From Streptomyces lienomycini (lineage in GTDB: Bacteria; Actinomycetota; Actinomycetes; Streptomycetales; Streptomycetaceae): DNA of 64,000 bases. The DNA is taken from positions 6,384,001-6,448,000 of the forward strand of contig NZ_CP116257.1 in assembly GCF_027947595.1 (NCBI RefSeq). Direction: 5' to 3'. The position numbers and the translations under genes were made by a program. Each line of letters opens with the position of its first letter. Position 1 is the first letter of the stretch. Below the pieces are notes generated by a model that saw nothing but the letters and a program-made list of their open reading frames with translations, was not told the DNA's origin and ran no database searches. Below are positions 8,530-17,094 of the stretch, one piece after another.

Positions 8530-9117
8530 CTACGCGCCGTCGTAGGGCCGCTTCTCCTTCGCCTCCCGCAGGGCCCGCCCCCACCACACCACCTGGTCGA
8601 GCATCGTCTTGGCCGCGGCGTCCGGCCCCGACGGATCCCTGAGGACGCCCGCGTCGTCGAAGGAGGCGCCGGCGTTGTGGAAGGAGACGGTGTCGCGGAC
8701 GGTGACGGCGTGCAGTTCGGCGAAGACCTGGCGCAGGTGCTCGGCGGCGCGCAGGCCGCCGGACAGACCGCCGTAGGAGACCAGGCCGACGGGCTTGGCA
8801 CGCCACTCGCCGAAGTGCCAGTCGATGACGTTCTTCAGGCCCGCCGGAAACGAGTGGTTGTACTCGGGGGTGAGGACGACGAACGCGTCGGCGTCCGCCA
8901 GTTTCGGGGTGATCTCCGCCAGCGCGGCGGTGGCCTGCGGGGTCCGGGCGAAGGTGGTGGGCAGGTCGGTCCCGGCGACGTCCACGAGGTCCGGGACCAG
9001 GTCGTCGTGGGCCCGGAGGTGGCTCATCAGCCAGTCGGCGACGACGGGGCCGAAGCGGCCGTGGCGGTTGCTGCCGACGAGCAGGGTCACACGCAGCGGT
9101 GCGGTCGTTGTGTCCAT
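8530..9117 (-). CDS. NADPH-dependent FMN reductase family protein
   Basis: The 195-residue flavodoxin-fold protein has the phosphate-binding loop LLVGSNRHGRFG near the N-terminus and the flavin-contact segment VLTPEYNHSFPAGLKNVIDW, diagnostic of the NADPH-dependent FMN reductase/azoreductase group. It reduces FMN or quinone-like substrates with NAD(P)H. It is upstream of the two SDR genes on the same strand, but the palindrome lies between them, so it may be a separate unit. The region 9118-9282 upstream is non-coding and presumably holds divergent promoters. Confidence 0.9.
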   Translation of the reverse strand: MDTTTAPLRVTLLVGSNRHGRFGPVVADWLMSHLRAHDDLVPDLVDVAGTDLPTTFARTPQATAALAEITPKLADADAFVVLTPEYNHSFPAGLKNVIDWHFGEWRAKPVGLVSYGGLSGGLRAAEHLRQVFAELHAVTVRDTVSFHNAGASFDDAGVLRDPSGPDAAAKTMLDQVVWWGRALREAKEKRPYDGA

Positions 9118-9282
9118 ACGGGAGAGCCTGGTACCTCAAGTTTGCTCGAGGTCAAGCGGTGTGGCCGGCGGGCCCGTCCGGAGGCGCCGGTCACCCGTTC
9201 ACACCCGCTCGGGGGGCGCCCCGGGCCCGGTGCGACTTTCCTCGGTAGGGCAGGGGCCACCGAAGAGCTCAAAGGAGCACCG

Positions 9283-9831
9283 ATGCGACGTACCGCCCGC
9301 CTGCTGACCGGTACCGCGCTCGCCGCCGCGGCCGTCGGTCTGACCACCGCGGCCCCCGTGTATGCCGGGGAGGACGTCGCCACCGGCGGCCTGACGGTGT
9401 ATCCGTCCTCGGTCGTGCCGGGCGAGCGGGCGCTGGTGACGACGACGCTGTGCGGGAAGGGCGGCTCGGCGGCGGGAGACGCCAGTGCGGTGGGCGCGGG
9501 CGCGTTCCCGCTGGCGCCCGGCGGAGACGGGGCCGAGGGTGCGGGCGACGGCGCGGCGGGCCACTTCGAGGTGCCGCCGAGCGCGCAGCCGGGGACGTAC
9601 GAGATCGTCGCGACCTGCGGGGACGACGAACGGCGGGTGACGGGCGATCTGGTGGTCACGCTCACCTCGGCCGCCGGGCAGGTGTATCCCAGAGGAAGCG
9701 TGAAGACGGGGGTCGGCGGCGCTCTTGGCCCCGATCCCGTGCAGACCGCGGCCGGTGTGGCGGCTCTCGCCGTCGCCGCCGCGGGCGGTACCTGGCTCCT
9801 GCATCGCCGGGCGAGAGGCGACGGGATCTGA
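9283..9831 (+). CDS. Secreted cell-surface protein with C-terminal membrane anchor
   Basis: The 182-residue protein begins with a clear signal peptide (MRRTARLLTG onward, cleavage likely after PVYA). It ends with a hydrophobic segment (about 150-172) and a short basic tail HRRARGDGI. The AAAGGAG ribosome site precedes the ATG at 9283. Between lies an Ig-like or beta-rich domain with a Cys pair (TLCGKGG and VATCGDDERR). No LPXTG or LAXTG motif is visible, although the signal/TM/basic-tail layout resembles sorted proteins. It sits 120 bp upstream of a class F sortase on the same strand, an arrangement common in Streptomyces. The function is unknown. Confidence 0.8.
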   Translation: MRRTARLLTGTALAAAAVGLTTAAPVYAGEDVATGGLTVYPSSVVPGERALVTTTLCGKGGSAAGDASAVGAGAFPLAPGGDGAEGAGDGAAGHFEVPPSAQPGTYEIVATCGDDERRVTGDLVVTLTSAAGQVYPRGSVKTGVGGALGPDPVQTAAGVAALAVAAAGGTWLLHRRARGDGI

Positions 9832-9951
9832 CGGGCACCCTCCGCTGCCCGTCCGCCGGTACCGCACTTCCCCGCCCCCTCCGGGTCCGACGCCCCTCGC
9901 GGCCCGGAGGGGGCAGGGCACCCTTCAGGGACCCGAGGGAGAGGGGACGTC

Positions 9952-10581
9952 ATGCGCAGGGTCAAGGACACCGCGATAGCGGCCGTCACCGTGGTCGCCC
10001 TCTGCTCGGGGGCGGGGCTGCTGCTCGGCGGCGGCCGCACCGGGTCACCGCCGCAGCCGTCGGCCGCGCAGTCCGGCACCGGGCGGGCGGACCGGACCGG
10101 AGGGGCGGCCGCCGCTGCCGCGCTGCCGCCCTCCCCGCCGGACCGCGTGCGCATCCCGGCGATCGGCGTGGACGCCCCGCTGACGGGCCTGGGTCTGACC
10201 GGTTCGGGCAGCCTGGACGTGCCGCCCGCCGAGAAGAAGAACCTCGCCGGCTGGTACGAGGCCGGTACCACCCCCGGCGAGACGGGCACCGCGATCGTCG
10301 CCGGTCACGTCGACAACGCCGAGGGCCCCGCCGTCTTCTACCGCCTCGGCGCCCTGGCCAAGGGCTCGACGGTCGAGGTCGACCGGCGCGACGGCGGTGT
10401 CGCGGTCTTCACCGTGGACGCGGTGGAGGTCTACGCCACCGACGCCTTCCCCGACGAGAAGGTCTACGGCGCCGCCGACCGCCCCGAACTGCGGGTCATC
10501 ACCTGCGGCGGCCCCTACTCACGCAGTACCGGCTACCAGGGCAACGTGGTCGTCTTCGCCCACCTCACCGGCAGCCGGTGA
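9952..10581 (+). CDS. Class F sortase
   Basis: The 209-residue membrane-anchored sortase has an N-terminal hydrophobic segment (about 8-27), a Pro/Ala-rich linker, and a catalytic domain from about residue 65 (DRVRIPAIGVDAPL). The catalytic triad is visible as H119 in AGHVDNAEG, C185 in RVITCGG and R191 in YSRSTGYQGN. Sortases cleave sorting signals and couple proteins to the cell wall. The substrates of class F enzymes in Streptomyces are largely unknown. The neighbouring 9283-9831 protein is a possible partner. Confidence 0.93.
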   Translation: MRRVKDTAIAAVTVVALCSGAGLLLGGGRTGSPPQPSAAQSGTGRADRTGGAAAAAALPPSPPDRVRIPAIGVDAPLTGLGLTGSGSLDVPPAEKKNLAGWYEAGTTPGETGTAIVAGHVDNAEGPAVFYRLGALAKGSTVEVDRRDGGVAVFTVDAVEVYATDAFPDEKVYGAADRPELRVITCGGPYSRSTGYQGNVVVFAHLTGSR

Positions 10582-10608
10582 GGTGGGCGCGGCGCGGGCC
10601 CGCACCTC
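10580..10608. terminator. Possible bidirectional hairpin after sortase gene
   Basis: GAGGTG (10580-10585) can pair with CACCTC (10603-10608), with extra G-C pairing inside. It overlaps the sortase stop codon and lies just before the 3' end of the convergent lipoprotein gene. There is no T-run, which is usual in Streptomyces terminators. Confidence 0.35.
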
Positions 10609-10620
10609 GGCTCCTCCGCC

Positions 10621-11355
10621 TCAGTGCGGGTGCGGCAGCGGGTGCAGGGCGTTGTCGATCGTGCAGCCGCCCTCGCCGGGCATCCGCTGGATCCGCGGCG
10701 GCACCCACACCTCGGTGGCGCCGGGGCCGACGCGGGCGAGCAGGCAGTCCTGGGGGTCGAAGGGGGCGCCCTTCACCGACAGCAGGACGCCGACCCGGCC
10801 GCCGTCCGCCTTCACCTCGGTGAGGACCGCCGGATCCAGGTCCAGGGCGGCCAGCGTCCGGCGTACCTCCGCCTCGTCCACCCGGCCGCCCTCCGGGACC
10901 CGGGGAAGTTCCGCGCGGAGTTCCCGGGCGGGCAGCCGGGGCGGTTCGGGCGGCGGGGCGAAGGCGAGCGCGGGGCCCTTCGGGCAGTCCACGTCGCGGG
11001 GCACCTCACGCCACTGGGAGCGGGGCGACACCCGCACCGCGAAACAGCGCCGCACAACGGCCTCGTTGGCGTCGCGCCACCGGCTGTACGCCCGTCCGGT
11101 GGTGCGGACGACCACCTCGACGCCGTCCCCCTCGTGCGTCGAGGTGCCCGTCACCCGCAGCACCTCCACCCCGTCGACGCCGGCGGCGGTGCGCCCCACC
11201 TCCTCCGCCGTGCGCGGGCGCTGCCCGTAGAGCCGTTCGCCCGCCTCCCTGGCGACCTCCCGTGCGTCGTCCGTCGCCCGGTCCTCGGACGACTGCGTCA
11301 CCCCGCAGCCGACGGTGAGCAGCAACAGCGGTGCGAGCAGCAGCAGTCGACGCAT
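10621..11355 (-). CDS. Putative lipoprotein of unknown function
   Basis: The 244-residue protein begins with a lipoprotein signal; the lipobox LTVGC places the lipidated Cys at about residue 17. GGGAGGGTGG upstream of the ATG at 11355 supports this start. The mature part is mixed, with a Pro-rich stretch in the middle (FAPPPEPPRLPARELR) and four or so scattered cysteines. I do not recognise the family. It is convergent with the sortase gene and divergent from the exported hydrolase at 11615, sharing a 259-bp promoter region. It is probably attached to the outer face of the membrane. Confidence 0.8.
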   Translation of the reverse strand: MRRLLLLAPLLLLTVGCGVTQSSEDRATDDAREVAREAGERLYGQRPRTAEEVGRTAAGVDGVEVLRVTGTSTHEGDGVEVVVRTTGRAYSRWRDANEAVVRRCFAVRVSPRSQWREVPRDVDCPKGPALAFAPPPEPPRLPARELRAELPRVPEGGRVDEAEVRRTLAALDLDPAVLTEVKADGGRVGVLLSVKGAPFDPQDCLLARVGPGATEVWVPPRIQRMPGEGGCTIDNALHPLPHPH

Positions 11356-11532
11356 CCGTCCACCCTCCCGGCGCCGGGCGCGGCGGACGACCGCACGCGT
11401 ACTCGGACCGGCGTGGGCGATCGTACTCAGCCGGTGGACGAACCCGGCGGGGACCCGGCGGGGACCCGTGACGCCAGGAGCTGAGCCGCTGTCCGAGGCG
11501 GCTTGTACTCTGCACTCATTCGACGATCGGAC

Positions 11533-11563
11533 GATCACGAACACGATTCCGATCACGAACACG
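11533..11563 (+). repeat. Two direct copies of GATCACGAACACG
   Basis: GATCACGAACACG occurs at 11533-11545 and again at 11551-11563, an 18-bp period. They lie in the divergent promoter region between the lipoprotein gene and the exported hydrolase. They could be a tandem regulator site. Nothing else is evident in 11356-11614. Confidence 0.4.
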
Positions 11564-11614
11564 GGCCTGCGGGCACGGGGGCGGGCGTCCAGGGGCGGGA
11601 GGGCGGGGATTTCG

Positions 11615-13171
11615 ATGAGTGACGCGCATGCGATACGAAGCCGCAGACCGGGTCTCCCGGCTGGTGCGCTGATCATCGCCGGGGTCCTCCTCGTCGCGAT
11701 CGGGGCCGTCGGCGCCTGGCTCCGGCACGACGCTCCCGCCCGGAGTGCGCAGCCGCGTACGGAGTTCACCGCGAACAATCCGCCCGCAGGTCTGCCCACC
11801 GCGCTCACCACCGGCCAGCACCTGCGCTGGTCCCGCTGCACCTCGCCGCCCGCCGCGCGCAGGGGCTACGACTGCGCCGTCATGAAGACCCCCCTCGACT
11901 ACCGGAAACCGGACGGCAGGACGATCGACGTCGCCCTGATCCGCCACAAGGCCACCGGCCCGAACGCCCGGCGCATCGGCTCGCTCGTTCTCAACTTCGG
12001 CGGTCCCGGCGTGTCCGGCGTGAGCGCGCTGCCCGCGTACCTCGACCAGTACAAGTCGCTGCTCGACCGCTACGACCTGGTCTCCTTCGACCCGCGCGGC
12101 GTCGGCGCGACCATCCCCGTGCGCTGCGCGAAGACCGCGGGCGACACCGGCTACGAAGGGGCCGACGCCTGCGCCGAGTACTCCGGGGCCCTCCTCCCGT
12201 ACATCGGCACCTCGCACACCGCGCGCGACCTGGACCTGATGCGCTACCTCCTCGGCGACGAGCGGCTGCACTACTTCGGCGTCTCGTACGGAACAGCGCT
12301 CGGCGCGGTCTACGCCCACCTGTACCCGTCGCACGTCGGACGGCTCGTCCTCGAAGCGTCCGTCGATCCGACCGAGGACCTCAGCGAGGAGCAGCTGTCG
12401 CAGGTCAAGGCGGTCCAGGCGGCGTTCGACCGGTTCGCCGCGCACTGCGCGGCACGTATCAGCCACTGCCCGACCGGCGAGGGGCCCGAGGAAGCCGCGC
12501 GACGCATGGCGCACCTGTCCGACCGCTTGGAGAAGGAGCCCGCCCCGGCAGGCGGCGGGAGGAGCCTCGACGCCGACGACCTCGCGTACGCCGTCAGCGA
12601 CTATCTCGACCTCGGCACGGACGGCTGGTCGCCGCTCGCCGAGGCCCTCACCGCGCTGATCGACCACAACGACGCCGGTCCGCTGAGCGAGGGCGCGGAC
12701 GACGCCGGCTCCGCCGAGAGCGCGGCGACTCCGCACGACGACAGCAGCCGCGCCGCCCAGATCGCGATCACCTGCGCGGACTCCAGCCCGCGCCCCGGCT
12801 TCGAACGCCTGGACAAGGACGCGGCCCGCGTCGAAGCCGCCTCACCCGTCTTCGGCGAGGCCTGGTCCACCGGCGTCTACCTCTGCTACGACTGGCCGTT
12901 CGCCGGCGAGCACGCCACGCCCCAGGTGAGCGCCGACGGCGCGGCCCCCGTCCTCGTGGTCGGCGGCACCGGCGATCCGAACACCCCGTTTCCCGGCGCC
13001 CGCCACATGGCCCGCGCTCTGGGCGACGGTGTCGGCGTGCTCCTGACGGCCGAGGAGGAGGGCCACGGCACCTACCCGTACAACCGCTGCGTCACGGAGG
13101 CGGTCGACACCTACCTCCGCACGGGCCGCACCCCGGCCGTGGGGACGGTGTGCCGGGGCAGCATGTCCTGA
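11615..13171 (+). CDS. Exported alpha/beta hydrolase, tripeptidyl-aminopeptidase-like
   Basis: The 518-residue protein has an N-terminal hydrophobic segment (about 14-33), so it is anchored or secreted. The alpha/beta hydrolase core follows with the oxyanion segment NFGGPGVSG, nucleophile elbow GVSYGTALG, acid in GGTGDPNTP and catalytic His in EEEGHGTYPY. The C-terminal TAP-like domain (ending NRCVTEAVDTYL) is typical of SlpD/SlpE-type mycelium-associated peptidases. The start at 11615 is preceded by GGGCGGGG. A related exported hydrolase lies at 54.1 kb. Substrate specificity cannot be read from the sequence. Confidence 0.88.
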   Translation: MSDAHAIRSRRPGLPAGALIIAGVLLVAIGAVGAWLRHDAPARSAQPRTEFTANNPPAGLPTALTTGQHLRWSRCTSPPAARRGYDCAVMKTPLDYRKPDGRTIDVALIRHKATGPNARRIGSLVLNFGGPGVSGVSALPAYLDQYKSLLDRYDLVSFDPRGVGATIPVRCAKTAGDTGYEGADACAEYSGALLPYIGTSHTARDLDLMRYLLGDERLHYFGVSYGTALGAVYAHLYPSHVGRLVLEASVDPTEDLSEEQLSQVKAVQAAFDRFAAHCAARISHCPTGEGPEEAARRMAHLSDRLEKEPAPAGGGRSLDADDLAYAVSDYLDLGTDGWSPLAEALTALIDHNDAGPLSEGADDAGSAESAATPHDDSSRAAQIAITCADSSPRPGFERLDKDAARVEAASPVFGEAWSTGVYLCYDWPFAGEHATPQVSADGAAPVLVVGGTGDPNTPFPGARHMARALGDGVGVLLTAEEEGHGTYPYNRCVTEAVDTYLRTGRTPAVGTVCRGSMS

Positions 13172-13239
13172 GGCCCGTACGGATCCCGCCGGGCGGCCGT
13201 CGGTTGCCAACCCGGCGAACCTTCCCGGCCAGGGCACTA

Positions 13240-13701
13240 CTAGGTATGGACGAGGATCTGTCGCAGGGGATGTCCGAGCGCGTCAGCGAGGGAGGCCAGT
13301 TCCTCGTCGGTCAGCCATGCCCGGTCGGGACAAGGGACCTCGATCCTGAATCGCGCGAACCCCATCGGCCAGTCGTAGACCAGTGCGTTGAGTGACATCT
13401 CGACACCACAGCAGGGGACCCTCCCCAGGAGCGTCGGAAAGCCCGCGTCGTAGCGCTCCGACACGGCCGCCGCCCACCAGTCGGTGGTGAGTTCCGCGGC
13501 GCAGTGCGGGCAGGAGATCCTCTCCAGATTGGCACCACAGTCGACCACCTCAACGCTGTCGTGCCACTTGGCTTCCAGACCACGGCGGGCGTCATCGTCG
13601 GGAAGCATCCCGGACAGCACGGCGGCGGCACGACCCGCCGCATCCTTACTGGGCTGCCAGTAGGGATCGACTGGGATCACCGTCAGGTAGTTGTCACTCA
13701 T
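13240..13701 (-). CDS. Hypothetical protein with zinc-ribbon-like cysteines
   Basis: The 153-residue protein starts at the ATG at 13701 after AGGTGAGCG. It contains CPHCAAELTT followed about 30 residues later by PCCGVEMSLN, so four or more cysteines could bind one zinc. The rest is acidic and globular, with WLTDEELASLADALGHPLRQ near the end. I do not recognise the family; this kind of protein is often found near toxins or as an immunity-like orphan, but that is only a guess. It opens the accessory patch that runs to about 18.6 kb. Confidence 0.7.
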   Translation of the reverse strand: MSDNYLTVIPVDPYWQPSKDAAGRAAAVLSGMLPDDDARRGLEAKWHDSVEVVDCGANLERISCPHCAAELTTDWWAAAVSERYDAGFPTLLGRVPCCGVEMSLNALVYDWPMGFARFRIEVPCPDRAWLTDEELASLADALGHPLRQILVHT

Positions 13702-13745
13702 CGCTCACCTCGCCCGTGGTGCCCGCCATGATCGCGCATGGTCCG

Positions 13746-13976
13746 TCAGCCCCGGCGAACCTCGGTGATCACGTCGTCGCCGACGATCGCGGTCGGGTGG
13801 ATCTGCGCCGTGGGGTGGATGCGGTACGGGAGCCGAGCAAGTGCCCGGCGGTGCCAGTCCCCCCAGAGTGACAGAAACTCGGCGAGATCGGTCTCCTCCA
13901 TCTGTTCGTACGGAGTGGTGTCCAGCATTCCGCTGGTAGGGGCGGTGAGGTAGTCGCCGAGGCGGATTCTGGGCAT
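13746..13976 (-). CDS. Small protein with hexapeptide-like C-terminus
   Basis: The 76-residue protein begins MPRIRLGDYLTAP. Its C-terminal part (YRIHPTAQIHPTAIVGDDV) looks like one or two turns of a left-handed beta-helix as found in acyltransferases. A complete hexapeptide enzyme would be far longer, so this is either a decayed fragment or a small orphan protein. It starts 83 bp from the divergent glycosyltransferase. Longer upstream extensions of the frame look non-protein-like. Confidence 0.5.
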   Translation of the reverse strand: MPRIRLGDYLTAPTSGMLDTTPYEQMEETDLAEFLSLWGDWHRRALARLPYRIHPTAQIHPTAIVGDDVITEVRRG

Positions 13977-14059
13977 CGGTGCCCTTCCTGTGTCGTCGGC
14001 GGTCGGCCCCGGGACAGCTAGCATCACCCGGACCAGACCGAGGAACGGAGAGTTCATCC

Positions 14060-14935
14060 GTGAGTCATCCGCGCGTTGGCGTCGCCATCTTGACCATGGG
14101 CACGCGGCCCGCCGAGCTGACCGACCTCCTTGCGTCGGTCGCCGCGCAGGACACGCCTGCGGCACGGGTGGTGGTGGTTGGCAACGGCTCGCCGCTGCCC
14201 GTACTGCCGGACTGGGTGACCGGTGTCGAGCTGACGGAGAACCTGGGGATCTCTGGTGGCCGGAATGCCGCCCTGGCCCGGTTGCGGGAGTTCGAGGATG
14301 TCGCTGTGGTGGTGGACCTGGACGACGACGGTCTGCTGATCAGCTCAGACGTCTTCAGGCGGCTTACGGAGCTGTACGCGGCGGACGAGCGACTGGGTGT
14401 CGTCGGTTTCCGCATCGCCGACGAGCAGGGCCGCACCCAGCGCCGGCACGTCCCGCGCTTGCGCGCGGCAGATCCGATGCGGGGCGGGCTGGTGACGACG
14501 TTCCTCGGTGGCGGGCACGGGCTGTCCATGCGCATGCTTGACCAGATCGGTGGGTGGCCCGAGCCCTTCTTCTACGCGCACGAGGAGACCGACCTGGCGT
14601 GGCGTGCGCTGGACGCGGACTGGAAGGTGCTCTACGAGCCGAAACTGGTACTCCAGCATCCATGGACCTCACCGACCCGCCACGCCGTCTTCCACCGCAT
14701 GGTCGCCCGCAACCGGGTCTGGCTCGCCAAGAGGCGTCTCCCCGCCGTACTCGTCCCTCTGTACCTGGGTATCTGGACCGCGACGACCGTGGCACGTACG
14801 CGGTCGGCGGCAGGGCTCCGCGCCTGGTTCGGCGGATTCGCCGAGGGCCTGCGCACCCCGTGCCCGCCACGGCGGCCGATTCGGTGGTCGACGGTATGGC
14901 GGATGCCCCGCCTGGGCCGACCGCCGGTCGTCTGA
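14060..14935 (+). CDS. Glycosyltransferase family 2
   Basis: The 291-residue protein starts at GTG 14060 after GGAACGGAG. The GT-A fold is evident: VGVAILTMGTRP at the N-terminus, VVVDLDDDGLL as the metal-binding DxD, and YAHEETDLAWRALDADWKV as the catalytic ED region typical of rhamnosyl-type GT2 enzymes. It transfers a nucleotide-activated sugar to an unknown acceptor. No polysaccharide genes surround it, so it looks like an isolated accessory gene. No membrane segment is strong enough to call. Confidence 0.87.
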   Translation: MSHPRVGVAILTMGTRPAELTDLLASVAAQDTPAARVVVVGNGSPLPVLPDWVTGVELTENLGISGGRNAALARLREFEDVAVVVDLDDDGLLISSDVFRRLTELYAADERLGVVGFRIADEQGRTQRRHVPRLRAADPMRGGLVTTFLGGGHGLSMRMLDQIGGWPEPFFYAHEETDLAWRALDADWKVLYEPKLVLQHPWTSPTRHAVFHRMVARNRVWLAKRRLPAVLVPLYLGIWTATTVARTRSAAGLRAWFGGFAEGLRTPCPPRRPIRWSTVWRMPRLGRPPVV

Positions 14936-15061
14936 TCAGGCAGTCACTGCTTTGGACTCGGCCCGCAACCACGCGGGGATCGCCTCGGGGGGCTTCTGGG
15001 TCAACGCGGCAAAGGCCGTGTCCACCATGCGAAGTGTCTCGGTCCCGTGGCGCTCGCGCAG
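14936..15061 (-). pseudogene. Possible C-terminal remnant of a lost gene
   Basis: On the minus strand a protein-like tail of about 41 residues (LRERHGTETLRMVDTAFAAL to AWLRAESKAVTA) ends in a stop codon that abuts the stop of the glycosyltransferase gene. No start codon with a ribosome site is evident, and upstream the frame loses protein-like composition. It may be the end of a gene deleted by recombination, or chance. The rest of 15062-15195 holds nothing I can identify. Confidence 0.2.
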
Positions 15062-15195
15062 TGGCACCGGTCTCCCGTTGCAGGGGGTCCGTGTCGCGGT
15101 TGTCAGGCCTCGCGGTCTCGCATCGCGATTCGCTCTTGTGGGTGGTCGCTGATGAACTCCATCGACCAGCTCGTGCTGAACGAGAGCAGGGCCGC

Positions 15196-16335
15196 TCAGG
15201 GCAGCTGGTCGTAGACGGTTCGGACGTAGGCGGCGCTGCGGTCGGAGCCGAGGATGCCCGGTCCCATCTTGTTCATGACGTAGGAGATGGTCATGCGCCG
15301 GTCGAGATCCACGATGATCATCGAGCCGCCCCAGCCGCCCCAGAACGCGATCCTGCCCTCCGGAATCCAGGACAGGGTGTCCTTCCTCGGCAATGCGAAG
15401 CCGACACCCCAGCGAGACGGCAGGCCGTTGACGAGGTCGACTCCGTCCGCCTGCACGTCGAAGATGAGGTCGATCGTCTTCTCGCTGAGCAGCCGGATGC
15501 CGTCGACCTGGCCGCCGCGGGCGAGCGCGGACAGGATGCGTGCGACGGATCGGGCGTTGCCGTGGCCGTTTGCCGCACCGATGTCCGCGGCCCGCCAGGC
15601 CGGGGTGTTCGCGGTTGCCGCCGCCACCGCCGGGCCCGTCAGGGTCTTGTAGGCGGGACTGGCAGTCGTGAGGGCGGCCGGATCGGACGGCGGCGGGGGC
15701 GGCGGCACGATGTCCGCGACCCGCGTCCAGTCCGCTTCGGCTGCGCCTATCTGGAAGTCCGCTCCCAGCGGGCGAGCGACCTCCTCGGCGACGAACTGCC
15801 GCAGGGACCGGCCGGTGATCCTGTGCACGAGTTCCCCGATGAGGTGCCCGTAGTTCATCACGTGGTAGCCGGAGGCCGTGCCCGGCTTCCACCACGGTGT
15901 CTGCGCGGCCATCCGGGCCGCCGCGCCGGTCGTGTCGTACAGGTCCTCCACGGTCGCCGGCTGCTCAAGCCCGGAGACGCCGGAGGTGTGGGAGAGCAGA
16001 TGGCGGACTTCGACGTCCCGCTTGCCGCCCGCGGCGAACTCGGGCCAGTACCGGGCCACCGGCGCGTACACGTCGAGTTCTCCCCGGTCCACCAGCATGA
16101 GCGCAGCGAGACTGGTGACGGTCTTCGTGATCGACCACACGTTGGTGAGGGTGTCCTCCTCCCAGGCGGCGGTACGGGCGACGTCGCGGTGCCCGCCCCA
16201 CAGGTCCACGACGCGCTCACCGTCGATGTCCACGACCAGCGAGGCGCCGATCTCCTCACCGGATACGAGGTTCCGCCGCAGTGTCTCCCGCAGGCCCGCG
16301 AAGCGGGGCTCGGACGTTCCGTGGAGTGTGGTCAT
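15196..16335 (-). CDS. Serine hydrolase, class C beta-lactamase/esterase EstB type
   Basis: The 379-residue protein starts at the ATG at 16335 behind GAAGGA. It has the penicillin-binding fold signature S68-I-T-K71 ([16 protein letters not shown]) and the second element YHVMNYGH. A strand near [12 protein letters not shown] stands in for the KTG box. There is no signal peptide, so a cytoplasmic esterase/carboxylesterase role is more likely than antibiotic resistance. Its promoter region (16430-16476) is a near copy of the one before the esterase gene at 17095, which implies joint control by the MerR regulator between them. Confidence 0.88.
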   Translation of the reverse strand: MTTLHGTSEPRFAGLRETLRRNLVSGEEIGASLVVDIDGERVVDLWGGHRDVARTAAWEEDTLTNVWSITKTVTSLAALMLVDRGELDVYAPVARYWPEFAAGGKRDVEVRHLLSHTSGVSGLEQPATVEDLYDTTGAAARMAAQTPWWKPGTASGYHVMNYGHLIGELVHRITGRSLRQFVAEEVARPLGADFQIGAAEADWTRVADIVPPPPPPSDPAALTTASPAYKTLTGPAVAAATANTPAWRAADIGAANGHGNARSVARILSALARGGQVDGIRLLSEKTIDLIFDVQADGVDLVNGLPSRWGVGFALPRKDTLSWIPEGRIAFWGGWGGSMIIVDLDRRMTISYVMNKMGPGILGSDRSAAYVRTVYDQLP

Positions 16336-16429
16336 GGCGCGCTGTCCTTCGTCGATGTTGCTGGCCGCGGCCCCGGTGTGCCGGGGGTACGCCACCGTGG
16401 CGGCTCCGGTATGGATGGCCGACGCCGTC

Positions 16430-16476
16430 AGTGTCCGGGGCTGACACTTGTGTGAAGGTCAAGCGGTGCAGGTCAC
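16430..16476 (-). promoter_or_regulatory. MerR-type promoter/operator before the serine hydrolase gene
   Basis: Read on the minus strand, this 47-bp block matches 16928-16974 at 39 of 47 positions. It contains GTGACCTGCAC, then CTTGACCTT as -35, then AGTGTC-7 bases-GACACT overlapping the -10. The long spacer and central dyad are characteristic of MerR-regulated promoters. It lies just downstream of the merR stop codon (16483) and 95 bp before the hydrolase start. Confidence 0.7.
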
Positions 16477-16482
16477 GCGCTT

Positions 16483-16893
16483 TCAGACGCTGGCCTCTTC
16501 GGTGCGGCCTGGTGTGTGTTCCTGCTGCCCGTTCGTCTCGCGCAGGGCCGCGAGGTAGTCGGCGATCGCGTCCCTGTTGCGGGTCAGACAGTCGATGCGT
16601 GTCGTCAGGCGATCCTGCTCGGCTTCCAGGAGCGCGACCATCTCCGGTGTCAGGCCGGAGAAGCGGATGCTGCTGTGCGGGGTGGAGATGCACGGCAGGA
16701 TCTGCTGGATCAGGCGGGTCGGCAGACCGGCTTGCAGCAGGTCCCGGATCTGCGCAATCCGCCCCAGGGCGTTTTCGTCGTACTCCCGGTAGCCGTTCTC
16801 GGAGCGACCGGGCACGAGCAATCCCTGTTGTTCGTAGTACCGCAGCAGTCGCGGAGTCGTTCCCGTGTGCTGCGCCGCCTCTCCGATGTGCAT
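16483..16893 (-). CDS. MerR-family transcriptional regulator
   Basis: The 136-residue protein starts at ATG 16893 after GAGGAC. It has the MerR winged-helix motif (MHIGEAAQHTGTTPRLLRYY, then EQQGLLVPGR) and a C-terminal coiled coil of about 60 residues with one Cys (LPCIST). The short C-terminus suggests a compact effector site rather than a large ligand domain. It lies between two hydrolase genes with nearly identical candidate operators, so both are its probable targets. Its own start is 35 bp from the right-hand operator, so autoregulation is likely. The ligand is unknown. Confidence 0.9.
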   Translation of the reverse strand: MHIGEAAQHTGTTPRLLRYYEQQGLLVPGRSENGYREYDENALGRIAQIRDLLQAGLPTRLIQQILPCISTPHSSIRFSGLTPEMVALLEAEQDRLTTRIDCLTRNRDAIADYLAALRETNGQQEHTPGRTEEASV

Positions 16894-16927
16894 GTCCTCG
16901 ATCTTAGAAGACCGTCTCCATAGGGCT

Positions 16928-16974
16928 GTGACCTGCACGGTTTGACCTTGACATCAGTGTCAGGGACGGACACT
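16928..16974 (+). promoter_or_regulatory. MerR-type promoter/operator before the esterase gene
   Basis: GTGACCTGCAC starts at 16928, TTGACC (-35) is at 16942-16947, and AGTGTC (16956-16961) pairs with GACACT (16969-16974) across 7 bases. A second overlapping dyad, CCTTGACA/TGTCAGGG, sits in the spacer. The copy at 16430-16476 keeps the outer elements exactly and varies in the spacer. It is 121 bp upstream of the esterase start. Confidence 0.7.
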
Positions 16975-17094
16975 GACGACGTTGGCGAGGCCACCGGAAC
17001 CGTTTCGGCGACGACCACCCACAGGACATGTGTCTTGTCCGTGTGGCGCACCGGGGCCGCGCGATCAGCGACATCGACGAAGGACGTGAGCACC

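Noticed and set aside
15196..16335. Antibiotic-resistance beta-lactamase
   Set aside because: The SxxK and YxN motifs are present but there is no signal peptide and the third motif is not KTG. An esterase of the same fold is more likely.
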